DNA of 64,000 bases from positions 186,001 to 250,000 of the forward strand of contig NW_026570228.1 in assembly GCF_019649055.1 (NCBI RefSeq). The letters run 5' to 3'. Source of the DNA: Paramacrobiotus metropolitanus. Its lineage: Eukaryota > Tardigrada > Eutardigrada > Parachela > Macrobiotidae. This document shows positions 14,366 to 26,377 of the stretch, one piece after another; position 1 is the first letter of the stretch, and the number at the start of each line of letters is the position of its first letter. Under the pieces are notes generated by a model. That model worked only from the letters and a program-made list of their open reading frames with translations. It was not told the origin of the DNA and did no database searches. A program made the translations under genes and the position numbers.

Positions 14366-15400
14366 CTTTAGTGTCTGCCGCTATCTCGGCCCTTTTAATT
14401 GAAGCTGATGTATATGTATATATGAAGCTGATGTATATAATTATGACGGTATCGAAACGATAGAGTCTGACAAGATCCAACCGGCAATATGTACTTTACG
14501 TGTGCTGCAAATGGCATGGCAAATAAATCGTCTGTATTGCGGAGGTTGTACCTGTGCAGGTAACGTCGTTAGTCGTTGCAGAAATTTTTCTACTGTGATT
14601 TGCCGAACGTGACGATAAACAGGTTGACCAGCTAATTTAATCAACTGTGAATCTGTGATATGCTTACCGCAGTTTGCTTTGAAGGTATCGTGTTCCAAGC
14701 ATGACAGAAACTTTTACAGGACTTTAAAGTCCGGGTATGGTTTGAGATCCAACTTACTTAACGCTCAAGCATCGATTATAATGCATGGAATTTGATTTGA
14801 GATCTCGTATATTTACATGTTAAGGATGTCACAACTACCAGCTGCCAGGTGGTCGATTAGGTTTGATCTACCGTAATTGGTTACGTAAATTTGTTCGCCT
14901 CCTGAGCACCACTGCACGCTAATAAGACCACTTGTGATAGCAGGACATAAGGCTAAACGTGACAGACCATTTTCGCAGTGTCATCAACAAAAGTCGATTT
15001 AGTTTTCTTCGTTCTGCTCCGCAATTTTAATTTTTACTCTCCTAAATTTCTAGTGCTACGTATTAGTGCGGAGTGAAAACTCACCTCGCTTTGTGTCAGA
15101 AACTTTGAGTATTTGACAGCCTGTTATTTTTCGAAGGCGTTAATTATAGTACGTAATGGTGCCGCTTTACCTGTTGGCGCAGCTAATATACCGAGAATTT
15201 ATTCGTAAAGTATCTTTCAATTTACAAAATAAACGCGGTGTTTAACTTCAGAGTATATTCAGAGAAGCGGCAAATCCCAAAAATTTCCGATCCGAGCTCT
15301 TTCAAATCCCGAATAATTTCCGTATATATAGGAAATACACAGCCTGTGAATGCATTCCGTAATGTACAGTACAAAAGTTACAGGGAAAGTCTGGTGACCT
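14366..15400. other. Intergenic between the two GPCRs
   Basis: AT-rich, with a short direct repeat (GAAGCTGATGTATAT twice at about 14.40-14.44 kb). An 85-codon minus-strand frame at 14.44-14.70 kb has no recognisable domain and I do not call it. Confidence 0.5.
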
Positions 15401-16414
15401 TCATGTCCGGGTAAATACCGACGTCAGTTTACTCAAAATCCCCTTAATCGTCCACCGCAAATCCGGCATAGTTAGCACAATGAGAATGGGATCCAGAACC
15501 GGTTGGATTAAGTACAATCCCAGACACAACATAATAAAGCGTCGATCCGTTTCATTCAAATCCACAAACGCCCAGATAACATAATACGTCTCATATGGTG
15601 TCCAGCACAGAAGCGCGCTGAGCGTTAACGTAGAGAAGACAATAAATCCTCGGGTAAACCGTCTCCTCTTTGACCGCACCTTCCCGCTGTGGGCATGCTC
15701 GTGAGGATTGGATCCGTCATTGTTCGTCGCCACTGTCGCCATGGTTATCGCCGCCACCGTGTTTCTTTGCCGTCGCTGTTTCGCTAGCAAGTAAATCCAG
15801 GAAATCCCAATGAAAACAATAGGGAATTCGTATATAAGCAGCATGGCCATTTGGTTCCAGCGCGGCATCGCCAGACTGTTAATCGAACAGCCTTTCTCCG
15901 GCGGCATTCGATAGTATAGCACATCTAACAAAACACCCGGCAAACACACAACATGCACATAAACCACCACCGACGCGACAAGAAGCCAGGCTAACCGCGG
16001 AGAATGCCGGTTACGGTACGAAACCGGGAAGGCGATGGCCCAGATGCGGTTGATCGTAATTAAAATATGAAGATTCAAAGGGATTCCGGTTATCACCCAG
16101 GAAACATATAAGCGGAAATCGCATAAACGTTGATTGCGCATATACACGGGATAGCGCGATTTGACGACGTTAAGAAATCCGTGGATGGAAACCAGGGCGT
16201 TGAAAATGAGGAGGGCGGTTAGATAGGATGCAAAAGAAGAGCGCAAATCAGGTTTGCTGAGGAATACGGCAGCCAGCACCGAGTTTAGGATGGCCATGAG
16301 GATGCTGCAGGTTAAAGTCATTATGGAGTCGAACGGCCATATTACACGCGGCGGTGATGTAAGGGTTTGATTGGAAAAACTGGAGGAGAAATTTACGCTG
16401 GTGCTGTTGAACAT
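15401..16414 (-). CDS. Class A (rhodopsin-like) GPCR, single exon, 337 aa
   Basis: A paralogue of the receptor at 13.4-14.4 kb, in the same orientation and also intronless. The N-terminus has several sequons (NST, NFS, NQT). Seven hydrophobic segments follow, with QRLCDFRLYVSWVITGIPLN before TM3, NRIWAIAFPVSYRNRHS after TM3, CWTPYE in TM6 and LDPILIVLT in TM7. Loop 3 is longer than in the paralogue and carries a His/Asn/Ser-rich stretch before RSKRRRFTRG. The two genes form a tandem duplicate pair; a shared or related ligand is inference. Confidence 0.86.
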   Translation of the reverse strand: MFNSTSVNFSSSFSNQTLTSPPRVIWPFDSIMTLTCSILMAILNSVLAAVFLSKPDLRSSFASYLTALLIFNALVSIHGFLNVVKSRYPVYMRNQRLCDFRLYVSWVITGIPLNLHILITINRIWAIAFPVSYRNRHSPRLAWLLVASVVVYVHVVCLPGVLLDVLYYRMPPEKGCSINSLAMPRWNQMAMLLIYEFPIVFIGISWIYLLAKQRRQRNTVAAITMATVATNNDGSNPHEHAHSGKVRSKRRRFTRGFIVFSTLTLSALLCWTPYETYYVIWAFVDLNETDRRFIMLCLGLYLIQPVLDPILIVLTMPDLRWTIKGILSKLTSVFTRT

Positions 16415-18220
16415 GGCTGTGACGAGGAAATAACGGAATAAACATTTTCTATAAGTTTCTGTGTTTTATAGCGGTGCAACCGGGAAAATCCGTGGTTGCA
16501 GAAATATAAGGCGATATTGTCCGCAATCAATGCCAGGCAAATAATGCATTTTCAGCAACGATGGCGTAGAAGATCACAGGAAGGTATGTTGCTCTCGGAC
16601 TAGGTATTTCAGTCCGGTAATCAAATAGCTCGGACAACAGAGTGCGACAAAAGCTGGGATCCATCTAATGCAGTTATAATGGCATAGTCCCACGCAGAGA
16701 TACCGATATGATATTATGTAAATAATTAAATAAAGTCACTCGCTGCAAGATCAAACGACCATGGGAAGACTAACGAGGGCATAAATACCTGACCGATGGA
16801 TCGAACGGAAGTCCGTTTCGTCCGCCGTTTATCTTTGCAACAACCAACAGAAACTTTCACAACAACTGGTTGCGGAACAAAGCGGCACTGCCATCGCCGG
16901 AAGACGAAGACGAGACGGTTGTGCGTGCTCTTTGTTAATTATCTCAAAAGGCATTTTCGGATGGATTTCGAGAAAATCAAACTATCTCGTAGGTCACACG
17001 CGGGAAACGGTGATCGCGTCATCAAGAGCAGCTGATTACCTGATGGTACTGATTATAATACCAATAACAACGATAACAGCTAATTGACCGTAGCTCCATA
17101 TGAAGAGAAGGACCGCTTCTGCATGCTGTGCGGAATGTATTGCGTTTATAATCTTGGCGTATTAGAGCCATTGTGCAAGCCAGACAAAATTATCGATTCC
17201 GCGATATTACTGAGTACTTATAAACAGCCCGTACAACTTCCGCCGCCGATCGCTACTCTGTACAGATATATGCCGCCATGATACTACCAAGCTGATCGAA
17301 AAATAGGCAGCAATTGTTTTTATGGCTTTGGTCAGATTAATAACAATATTGTACCTGTCAAAAAACATATTAATAGGTGTTCACTATAAACGGAGTGCCA
17401 CTCCGGCACGAAACTATGAAATATTTAAACCATGCGATCGCGCATGAATTTGATACCGGAAAGATTAAGCCTGTTTCTATTCGAACACAATCCTCATTTG
17501 TGTAGGAAGGCCACTATCACTTTGTGACTATGTACTAAGAGGCTGTCCACGTGACCTTAAATTTTTGCAATAATAATTTTTTATGTTCGCTTGGAAAGTG
17601 ATTTACAAGGATCGTTAGCTTAATTTGGGCGCTGGTAAAAGAGATGAAACCATATTGATATTGCTGCCGAAGCCTAGAATAAGTTTCTTGTGGATTCGGT
17701 ATTGTATTTTTTAAGGCCAAAGCTTGGGAGCGGTGGATAATGCGCGCCTTTAATGGGAAACATGCTAACTGTCATATTGTATAGAACATTAGGATTACAG
17801 AATACATACTGTATCTGTAGACTGTAATCAACTAAAACTGATACTTCTATAGCCTGTAATTGTTATTAAAGTAAGGCTGATGCGAAGTTCTCTTATTCCC
17901 ATAAGTATGACATATTTCCCGGCCTGAACCTCCTCTACGCAAGCAGGACTTAAGGGAGGGCTATTTACACAAACACAATTTACATTCGCAAATGTCCCAT
18001 ATACGTAATCGAGTTGCTTTGCCGATCATCTTTACAAATATAAACGCTCCTGCCATCGGCAGCAATGCAGCAACATGATCACGCTTTTGCATCGTGTAAG
18101 TATATAACAACTCAACTCCTCAGTTATTTTTCGATAATACAGAGAACCACAAAAAGACACGGATAGTGGCGGCTCATTTGCGTAAGATCCTTGAAAATTA
18201 ATTTCTAATCGGCTATCAGT
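16415..18220. other. Intergenic, no gene seen
   Basis: 1.8 kb with only short frames. The last ~180 bp before 18221 recur in diverged form before the pseudogene at about 20.02-20.20 kb. The duplication therefore included the upstream region of the plus-strand chemoreceptor. Confidence 0.5.
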
Positions 18221-19605
18221 ATGACCATGACGCGGACCAGTCCAATGCTGTTAAACGAAACCAAACCTTTTACAAAAGGTTTTATTAGCAAAACGTACCG
18301 ATATCTTCTGGTAGTGCTATGGATGATGGGCTTTACCAACTTTCCGGATGACATTTTTTCGTCCCGCTTATTAACTTGGGCGTGCAAAGCGTTCGCTGCC
18401 TTACAAGCTACGATTGTGGTGTCCGTTCAGTGTTACTTACTATACGATTATACCGTTGGCTACGAGTTCATTAATTTTATTGAAGTTGTTATGTACGCTT
18501 CGGACGTCGTCAGTGCCGGTACCGTACTGTATGCTGTGCGAGCGGGATGGAGATTAGGGGAGATCGTTCGGCGTGTAATGGGCGATGTTGACGCCAAGTA
18601 CAGTCAATTCTTCGATAAACAAGACAAGCTGAAATTGTTTTTACTGTTCGCCGCTTGGTTAATATTCCAGTCGATTACGCAGTTTTACTGCTGTTGTTTG
18701 TATGACCTCCAAGAATATTATTTGGCCGTGGCAGAACCATGCAACGTGATCTGTTACGTTCTTACGACTCTCTACTACATATTTTGGAGAGTTCATTTTC
18801 TTTGGAAGCGGATATTGGAAACTCTAGTCCTGTTTTCGGCCGCTTTAATTATTCAGTTGGTAAACAAAATTAATTGGAAATTTGAAACAACGCAGAAGTC
18901 ACTGACTGATTTTTGTCGAGAGTGGAATGATGTGCTTTGCTGTGTGAACATCTTGAACCAGGAATTCTGCTGGTTTACCCTTCTTACTGCTTTTCAGTAC
19001 TTGTATTATGTGATAACACCAGCATATTATGTGGGACAATCATTTGCTAATGAGAAATTAATCGATGGATATTACCCGGTTTTGTTGGGCAATGCCACGG
19101 TATCACTGGGTGTGATGGGTGCGCTGTTCGTGGCGCTTCGTGAATATGTATGAAGAAAATTCCCAGAATCAAGCAGAACATGATCATCAAAATTTACACC
19201 AAAAATATTTATTTTATTTAAAATGTCCAATTTTTCTGTAGATGACCTCCGCCTTACCGACACTGAATTTTCATTCGGCAAATGCCACTGACAGCAGTCA
19301 AGACATTCAGAGACTGGTAAAACGTCTGAGAACGGAAGCGCGTACTTTTTCCATCGGGGGATTATGTCTGACCAGAGATTTATATTTGGGGGTATGTTTT
19401 CTCATACTGCCTTGGTTTCTTATTTGGCTGTTTCTCATCGTTAAACTTTCAGCTGGCTGGAACGATTTTCGCCAACGCTGTGATGTTTGCCGAAATTGGA
19501 CATGATAGAGGACGACCAAATGTTGACTGGTTCTTGGAACAAATAACGCTGCTCTCTGGACAGAGTACCACAATTAAGCCGGATAATAGCCATTTGTTCT
19601 TCTGA
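18221..19605 (+). CDS. Seven-helix chemoreceptor-like protein, copy D (3 exons)
   Basis: The exons are 18221-19147, 19242-19391 and 19453-19605. Donors are GTATGA and GTATGT, acceptors CTGTAG and TTTCAG, all phase 0, giving 409 residues. Exon 1 is 927 bp, the same length as in copy A, and carries diverged forms of the family motifs (FISKTYRYLLVVLWMMGF, TLYYIFWRVHF, FAALREY-type end). Exon 2 has RTFSIGGLCLTRDLY at the place of the FSMGG motif. Exon 3 holds LAGTIFANAVMFAEIGHD, matching AAG(T/I)IFANVV of copies A-C. Identical intron positions tie this plus-strand gene to the minus-strand cluster. It would be a plasma-membrane protein; its ligand is unknown. Confidence 0.77.
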
Positions 19606-20203
19606 TGTTTTTTTTTTCATAAAAGATTATTGTTGCTGTTCTCGTAAACAACAAATATTAGAATAAACAGGGAACCAAAAGCTTCTTGCAAAAATGAAAG
19701 ACTGGATACATAAGACCGGATCTGCACAAGGCGCGACCTTAACAATTTATCTTTGAAAAACTTGATGGACTACCGTATGCATTCATACTTCCATGCCGAG
19801 CACCAATTTTTTCAAACAGTTCTACACTATTTCTGTGCGCAAACATGACTGTGGTATATGAGGGCATCCGCTCTCCAGCATCCAGAATGTTCGCGGTAAA
19901 CGTACACAACGAGAAATTTACAAACTTAAACAGTGTTCGCCATGCAAACCCTACTACAGGTCAACCACGATATCTGACTTTTGTTGAAGGGTATTGACGC
20001 GAATAAACACTCACGAACCCTGCTGTCATAAGCAACATTCCAGCACCATTCTCACGGTTTTGCATCACGCAGAAGATCCAGTGATTAACTCAGCTCCTAA
20101 GTTATTTGTCAACAGTACGGAAAGTCATAAAGCGACACGACTAATGACGGCGCATTTTGCAAAACTCTTTGAAAATCTTTTGTAACTTCTTACTGCTAAT
20201 CGG

Positions 20204-21690
20204 TATGACCATGGCAAGAGCACAGGGAAAGCTGTAGAACGGTAGTAAACCTTTAAAAAGGGCTTTATCATGGAAATGGAAACTCAAGTCTTTTTTTGGC
20301 CGTTTTAATTATCCAGTTGGCAAACAAAATTTAGCGGAAACCTGAAGCAGCGCAGAAGTCATGGACTGATTTGTGTCGACAGTGGAATGACGCACTTTTT
20401 TGTGTGAACGTCTTGAACGAGGAACTCTGCTGGTTCACCATTCTTACCGCCTGACAGTATCTGTGTTATATATTTTTCATTAGAACGTGTTGGTATGTTA
20501 TGGTAGTTTTATGGATCCCTGGGCACTCCTCTTTTGATCTTTTGCCCCGTGTAATAACACGGCGTGTGTCTTGCGCGCCTGTATTGTGTGTCCGTTCAGT
20601 GCTGTACTTAGTGTACGATTATATCTCTAGTTGCGCTTTCATAAACTTTCTTGAAATTATTTTGTATGTGTTGGATGTAATCAGTGCCGGGATTGTTTTG
20701 TACGCTGGTATGTTGTGTGATGGGGATTAAAGGAAAACGTTCGACGTTAATAATGTGGACTCAGTTTACCGCTCTTGGTAGCTTCGTTATTGTCCCAGCC
20801 AGCAACGCTTTTGTATGAATGACCTTGCAGAATTCTATAACGTAGTGGCAGGGAAGTGTGGCACCGTCCGTTATGTTTTTGCGACTCTGTGCTGTGTGTT
20901 CTGGATAGTTCATTTCCTCTGGAAACGGATACTGGAGAGTATTGTCCTGTTTTCGGCCATCTTATTTAATCAGCTGACAAAAACAGCTTTAAACAGGCCT
21001 TCGAAGCACGTCAGAAGACTTTGGCGGACTTTTGTAGAGAGTGGAATGACGTGTTAAACGGTATCACCATCCTGAGCCACGAATTCGGCTGGTTAAACTT
21101 ACTTCTTTCTTCCTTTCGGTACTTCTTCGGTACTTCTATTATATGATCACACCAGCATACTATATTGGGCTATGGGCAGTCATTTTACCAATGAGAAAGT
21201 TATTGACGGATTCAATCTGGTTCTGTTGAGCAATGCAGCGGTGCCACTGCGTGTGATGGGTGCGCTAATCGTAGCTACTGCTTCGCGAACGTGTATGGAC
21301 TAGGGAATACGAGAAGATCGATATTCTGCTGCAACATCATCCCCAAACCGCCACACCACTTAAAAATATTTTATTAGCAGCGTGTGGTTTTTCTTGTAGA
21401 TTACCTAAGACACTGAAAAGCTCGTCAAACGTCTTCGAACGGAATCGTGTACCTTTTCCATCGAATGGATGATGAATGACCAGAGATCTGTAATTGGGGG
21501 TACCGGGTACGCTTTTCGCTGCATTGCTATGTGCTATTTAGTACTTTCGATGCTGATCGTTATTAGATTTTTAGGTACTTGGAACGGTTTTTGCCAACGC
21601 TGTGATGTTTGCCGAAGTTGAACACGATAGTCGACGGCCAACTGATATCTGGCTCTTGGAACAAATAACGCCTGCTATCCGCACAAAATA
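20204..21690 (+). pseudogene. Scrambled pseudogene of chemoreceptor copy D
   Basis: An ATG context at 20204 matches the start of copy D, and the upstream DNA also matches. Soon after, the match jumps to the part equivalent to 18.82-19.00 kb (20.28-20.48 kb, with an in-frame TGA). It then returns to an early part (20.49-20.74 kb), continues through the VHFLWKRILE region (20.8-21.3 kb), and ends with counterparts of exon 2 (about 21.39-21.50) and exon 3 (about 21.58-21.69, TVFANAVMFAEVEHD). Stops and frame changes occur throughout. The order suggests either a deletion copy nested in a second copy, or two overlapping decayed duplicates. Confidence 0.8.
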
Positions 21691-22075
21691 CTTGTTACTT
21701 CTGTGCTCCGGCTTTTGCCAATTTGACACTAGCCGATCGGACCTTCATCCAGGGTCACTCACAAATTTCGCTGTACAAACCTATGGAACTGCGGGGCCAT
21801 TAAAAGCGCTATGGAATAGTACACAACCGCCCACCGATTTTTCTACATGGATACATGGTTTTTTTTGAAGGTGGCACTTGCATTGCTTTGAGCACGCTGT
21901 CTACCGCTGGTTTTGTTTTGGTGACGGTCAGCCATATCAATTTGTCAAGCCTTGTTTTTCGGACGAGTATGCTGCAAACCAAACTTTTACGCAGACGCTT
22001 GCGTTAAGTGATAACTACTTATTTGAATTTGTTGAATCAAAAAGGTAACACGGAATTTCGATCACTGCAGGCACC

Positions 22076-22780
22076 GTGACATTTCGCCGCGGACAACTAG
22101 TCGCAGCACTTTCGGTCGCAGACATTTCGCCGCAAGGCCATTTCGCCCCGCGACGATTCGTCGCAGGACATTTCGTCGGTAGGACTTTACGCCGCGAGAC
22201 TTTCCGTCGCATGGCCGTTTCGAAGCAAGGAAATTTCGCCGCAAGGTTATCTCGACGCAGCGACATTTCGACAAACCGATAAATAATTTACTAAGCTAAC
22301 TCCAAGAGTCAGTATAGGGAAAAATAAAAAAACAACAAAATCACGCGAACAACCTAAGAAACCCAAGAAACCTAAAAAACCTAAAAAAGCTAAGAAACCT
22401 AAGAAACCTAAGAAACCTAAGAAACCTAAGAAACCTAAGAAACCTAAGAAACCTAAGAACATCTAAAAAAGCACGAGAAGACCTATGAAAGTCTAAGAAA
22501 GACTAAGGAAGCCTAAGAAAAACTTAGAACAAGCTTAAAAAACTGAAAAACTATTGAGAATTAAGCGCGGTGAATTACTTTGCGGCGATTAGTCGCATCG
22601 TTCGAAATGTCCCTAGACGATTTGTCCGCGACCAGATGTCTTGCGTCGAAATGTCGTAAAGGTAAAATGTCTCAAAGCATGATGTCCCAAACCGAAGTGT
22701 CCCAGCGTCTGAATGTCCGGCGGCGAAACGTCTTCTAGGCGAAAAGTCGCGCGTCGAGTTTAAGTGCGGCGAAATGTCAC
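22076..22780. mobile_element. Possible foldback/MITE-like element with 15-bp terminal inverted repeats
   Basis: The left end GTGACATTTCGCCGC and the right end GCGGCGAAATGTCAC are exact reverse complements. Both flanks are made of many degenerate copies of a short unit (GACATTTCGCCGC on the left, its reverse complement on the right), so the arms form a long imperfect inverted repeat of about 200 bp each. A minisatellite fills the centre. No transposase is present and I could not find a target duplication. The true end may lie a little further right, near 22.8 kb. Confidence 0.6.
22350..22460. repeat. 9-bp minisatellite (AAGAAACCT)n
   Basis: About 11-12 copies of a 9-bp unit with small variants. 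It lies in the middle of the inverted-repeat element and creates a false FLG-repeat frame on the minus strand. Confidence 0.93.
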
Positions 22781-25336
22781 ACTCCCAATTGTCCGGGTGC
22801 GGTTTTGAATCGTTCAAAACATCGAATTGCTATACGTACCAAATAAAAAGAAACTACTTTCCGAGATTGCCGGGATACGTTTCCGCGATTCGCTCATAGA
22901 CTGTACCGTGGTCCGTGGTAGCGTCTTCATATTCACGAGAGCACAGGTACCGCGGCTTAATGCTAGCTTCAGCCCTCGGCAGTCCAGTTCTGCAAAGGCA
23001 CAGTGCTGTCGGCTCTGCATGGTCGCGGGGGACCATGCATGGTCGTGCGGTGTACGTACTTACAGCAAGGCAGAGCCTGTTAGTACGAGTATCATTACTC
23101 ACAGTTCACTACAGAGCGCTGCAGCCGCTGCACTGTCACAGTGAGTGTCCCCGGCTGCACAACATTATACGGTTGTTGTTGCTTGGTCGTCCTTATTCGT
23201 TAGCGATTCTTTTAACAAATCTCCACCGTTTCAGAATTTTTTTTAAATCTGATTCAAGAATAATTTTTTATACTCATTTTTGTGCGAGGAACAGGGACGG
23301 TTTTCATTAGTAGTTATTACTGCTGACCGGAAGTGGACACTGTTTGAAAAAGAACGAAAGGTACGAATTAATTTAGTTCCTTAATAACGGAGCAATCTTG
23401 AGAAAGTTTTTAAACATAAGCTAGCTACTCTGCTTGTTTCATACGTGACCAGTGTTGGTCAGAGTTAGAGCCGGCATGCAGTCGTAGTGATTTCAGGCAG
23501 TTACAAAAGAAACCAGTCGATAAACATCGTAGATAAACTAGCAGCAGTTGCAATGTCATAAATTCGTTAAACATTGTTCTTTTGTCAATTGTTTTAATTA
23601 AGCGTTACCTATTTAAATATTAGTGTTGTATAACGGTTTTTAATTTACTGTTCTAGCGCAGAAGGTGTGTAACCAGTATTAGTGTCAGAAAATAAAACTC
23701 GCGAAAGTGGTTTTTTGTATGGCCACATATCAGACCAGGACAGCAGATTACTGAAGGTTCTGATTGCTTTATCGTTATTATCTTGTGTATTTTTAATAAT
23801 TTAATACAAACAACGTCTTGTTATAATGAGACTGCAAGAGATATGTGTTGCTGTGAATTCTGTATGACTTTTCGGTATGTCAGGATGCTGTAGCACAGTG
23901 GCTGACGGATCCAAACACAATCAGAGGCTTCAGAGCTGTTGTACAATTTTGCAAGTTGCTTTCAGAATTAGGATTACAGAGAGGTCATCTATGTCTACAG
24001 TGCTAGATGACGGGGGAAATTTCACTGTGCTGTTGTTTTAGTTGTTTGAGAATACATGTACTACATGCGTGCCATGGGTTTTGTACTGTGGATTGTATGG
24101 AAGAAGATTACTCTGTAGTAGAAAATGGAAGTACAGAGTATAGTATTTCGCCGCAAGCTTGCCTGTTTTGTAGGAAAGGGGTGCAAAAAGATTTGACAAT
24201 TGCATAGGCAATAATAGGAATTGCTTTGGAAGTAACGTTACTATCATCCCAAGTAGCATAAATAGGATCTTTCTATACCCAGAATGCGTCGCTCGTTGCA
24301 TGGCAGAACAGGTTTCTAAAGCTTCACTCCCGCTTGCCGTTACCATCCGTAAATTAGTACGAACAACTTCACTATCGCCGATCGCGAGACTAAAAGAAAT
24401 GGAGCGCTTTTTTCGAAAACCGCTATTTAGCTTGCTGCTACATGGCAGCCTGCCTGGCAGCAGGTAGCTGCTGCTACATCGTCGCTGTCTGGTCCCCGAA
24501 GTTTGGCGTGAGACGTTAAAAAAATACTGCAAAGAAATGTCAGTCGCATGGCGTGGGAAAGTCCGGTAGGCAAGCTTTGTCCTGTCTGTTTGTTGTATCG
24601 TAACGCAGTAATAAAACAAGCCGGCTGTTTGGGCAGCGCAAGGCTGGCTACACGGCGGCACCTTTGACCTTTGAAGAGCCGCTATCACTCGTGGGGGATG
24701 CGAGCAGCTAAGTACAGAGTAACCACGATTTTGGTTGAATCTCGGCTTTAACTTCTAAGTAAAGTGGCATAACAAGCCGAAAGCGCAGCTGCGGTCAGTT
24801 TATTAAGCTCTTCGTCGCTTTAAAATACCGGGTGGTGTGTTGTATGATTTTCACAAATTAAGATAATGGCAGAGCATCCCGCCAAGCGGCGCCCTGGCCA
24901 TGAAACAAAACGCAAAAGCGCGTAAACATACACTGACTTCACTTTTAAGGTTAAAGTTAGATTTTCGAAATCTATAGTTTTTTAAGAATACTGTAATTCC
25001 GTATGAAGTTTGATGGATAATGAAACTGCATTCATTCCAGCAAATTGCTAAATCTCTAGCTTTTGCTTCTGTAATTGGCTCGCTTTCGAACATTCAGCGC
25101 AACCCAATGACAGCCTTCCAGAGGTGCAAATTTTGTTGATGATAGTGAATGCCAGAATAACGGCACTGAGCTAAAGTTAATCTGTTAATGTAAAACATAG
25201 TAATAATTATCCGCAATAAATCCGTGGACTGCGTACAACGCTGCTCGTACTTACCTCTATTTGACATTGGTTACTGATTATGACAGTGTAGTACGGTTGT
25301 TGTCGAGGAAATAAGTTTGTGACACATTTCCTGTAG
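22781..25336. other. 2.5 kb without a firm gene
   Basis: Only weak candidates. A plus-strand frame starting MAEQVSKASLPLAVTIRKLV at 24300 runs 55 codons and has protein-like composition, so it could be a first exon. A 216-codon minus-strand frame over the same DNA looks like its shadow. GC-rich patches near 22.95-23.10 kb hold short inverted copies of CATGGTC. I call nothing here. Confidence 0.4.
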
Positions 25337-26191
25337 ATGGCGACTGGCAGTAATATCTTGGAAACCGGCAAGAAGGATGTGGGGAGTGGCGTGGCGCGGC
25401 TGCGGGCCATGTGGGAGGACCGCGGGAAAGAAGACAAGTTTTTGGTAGTGGTGACAAGAAGTGAGATCTTGCAGTGCTGTGAAACACAATTACTATGTAC
25501 TGTACATAAATGTCATAATGTCATGTACTTTGTAACGAAGCGATTAACTATGCTCTGCATTTCGAAATATTTTCGTCTAGTGGAAGCGGCTAGATTGGAT
25601 GAGATTGCCAAGAAACGCACGCTGCGCAGTTTTGCACTCATGCGGAAAGGGCGCACTGATGGGCCAGTACGCCCATTGTTGGCGCTTTTGTGCCATGGGA
25701 CAGATGCTCACCTAATTCCATTTAAAAAAGAGCTGAAAACTCATGAGTAAAAACTAAAACTTATCTGCACTTATGCGCGTTTTTTTGCGTTTCGTGAAGC
25801 GTTGTGTTTTGCTTGTTTTCATAGCTTGTTCCGTACCCACGACTTAAAATTCTTCGCTGACGTGGACTTCCATGCCACGAGTCCATATTTTGGTCCATGT
25901 CGCACAACGGGCACCTTCCAGATGAATCAGCGCCTGGAAAGTGCGGCAAAGCATGCATGGAACGACTTGCACGTCTTGAACGTCAACTATGATTTGGCCA
26001 CTCAAATCGGTACGCGATAGGATGACCCTGGGTTGCAAACTGTATGTTTTTAGCATTTTCGAATATTCAAGTAATGTAAATTTGTGTACCATTGTGCTGC
26101 AGCATCCCAATACAGAGAAAACCTGGACGTGCTGAGCGAGCAGTATGGACTGACCAGGGTCGAGATCGAAGGTGATAATTTCCACAACTGA
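25337..26191 (+). CDS. Unrecognised plus-strand gene, exons only partly resolved
   Basis: Two exon-like blocks join well. The first starts at 25825 after an acceptor TTTTCATAG and encodes LFRTHDLKFFADVDFHATSP...NYDLATQI, ending before a GTACGC donor near 26007. The second starts after CTGCAG near 26107, encodes SQYRENLDVLSEQYGLTRVE and closes at a TGA at about 26190. The phases (1/2) match. A possible upstream exon begins with the ATG at 25337 (MATGSNILETGKKDVGSG), but I could not find a donor in the right phase. I do not recognise the protein. The helical, charged end could continue into the PDZ gene downstream if GAAG|GTGATA is a real donor. Confidence 0.4.
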
Positions 26192-26377
26192 CTTTTGAAA
26201 ACTTCTGCAATTACAACCTCTTTTATGAAGGACCTGATGCTATCCTAGTACTGTCATTTAAGTACCATTTCTTGGTAGTCAGCTTGGTAGTTAATGCACT
26301 ACAATTAATAAGTATCACGATGCAAGTACAAACAAAGTGCACACTAAAATACAGGTCATGAAAAGAACAACACGGAG

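Noticed and set aside
22247-22462. Minus-strand frame of FLG repeats
   Set aside because: It is the 9-bp minisatellite read as protein; no other coding sign.
24038-24688. 216-codon minus-strand frame
   Set aside because: Composition is unconvincing, no motif, and a plus-strand frame over part of it looks better.
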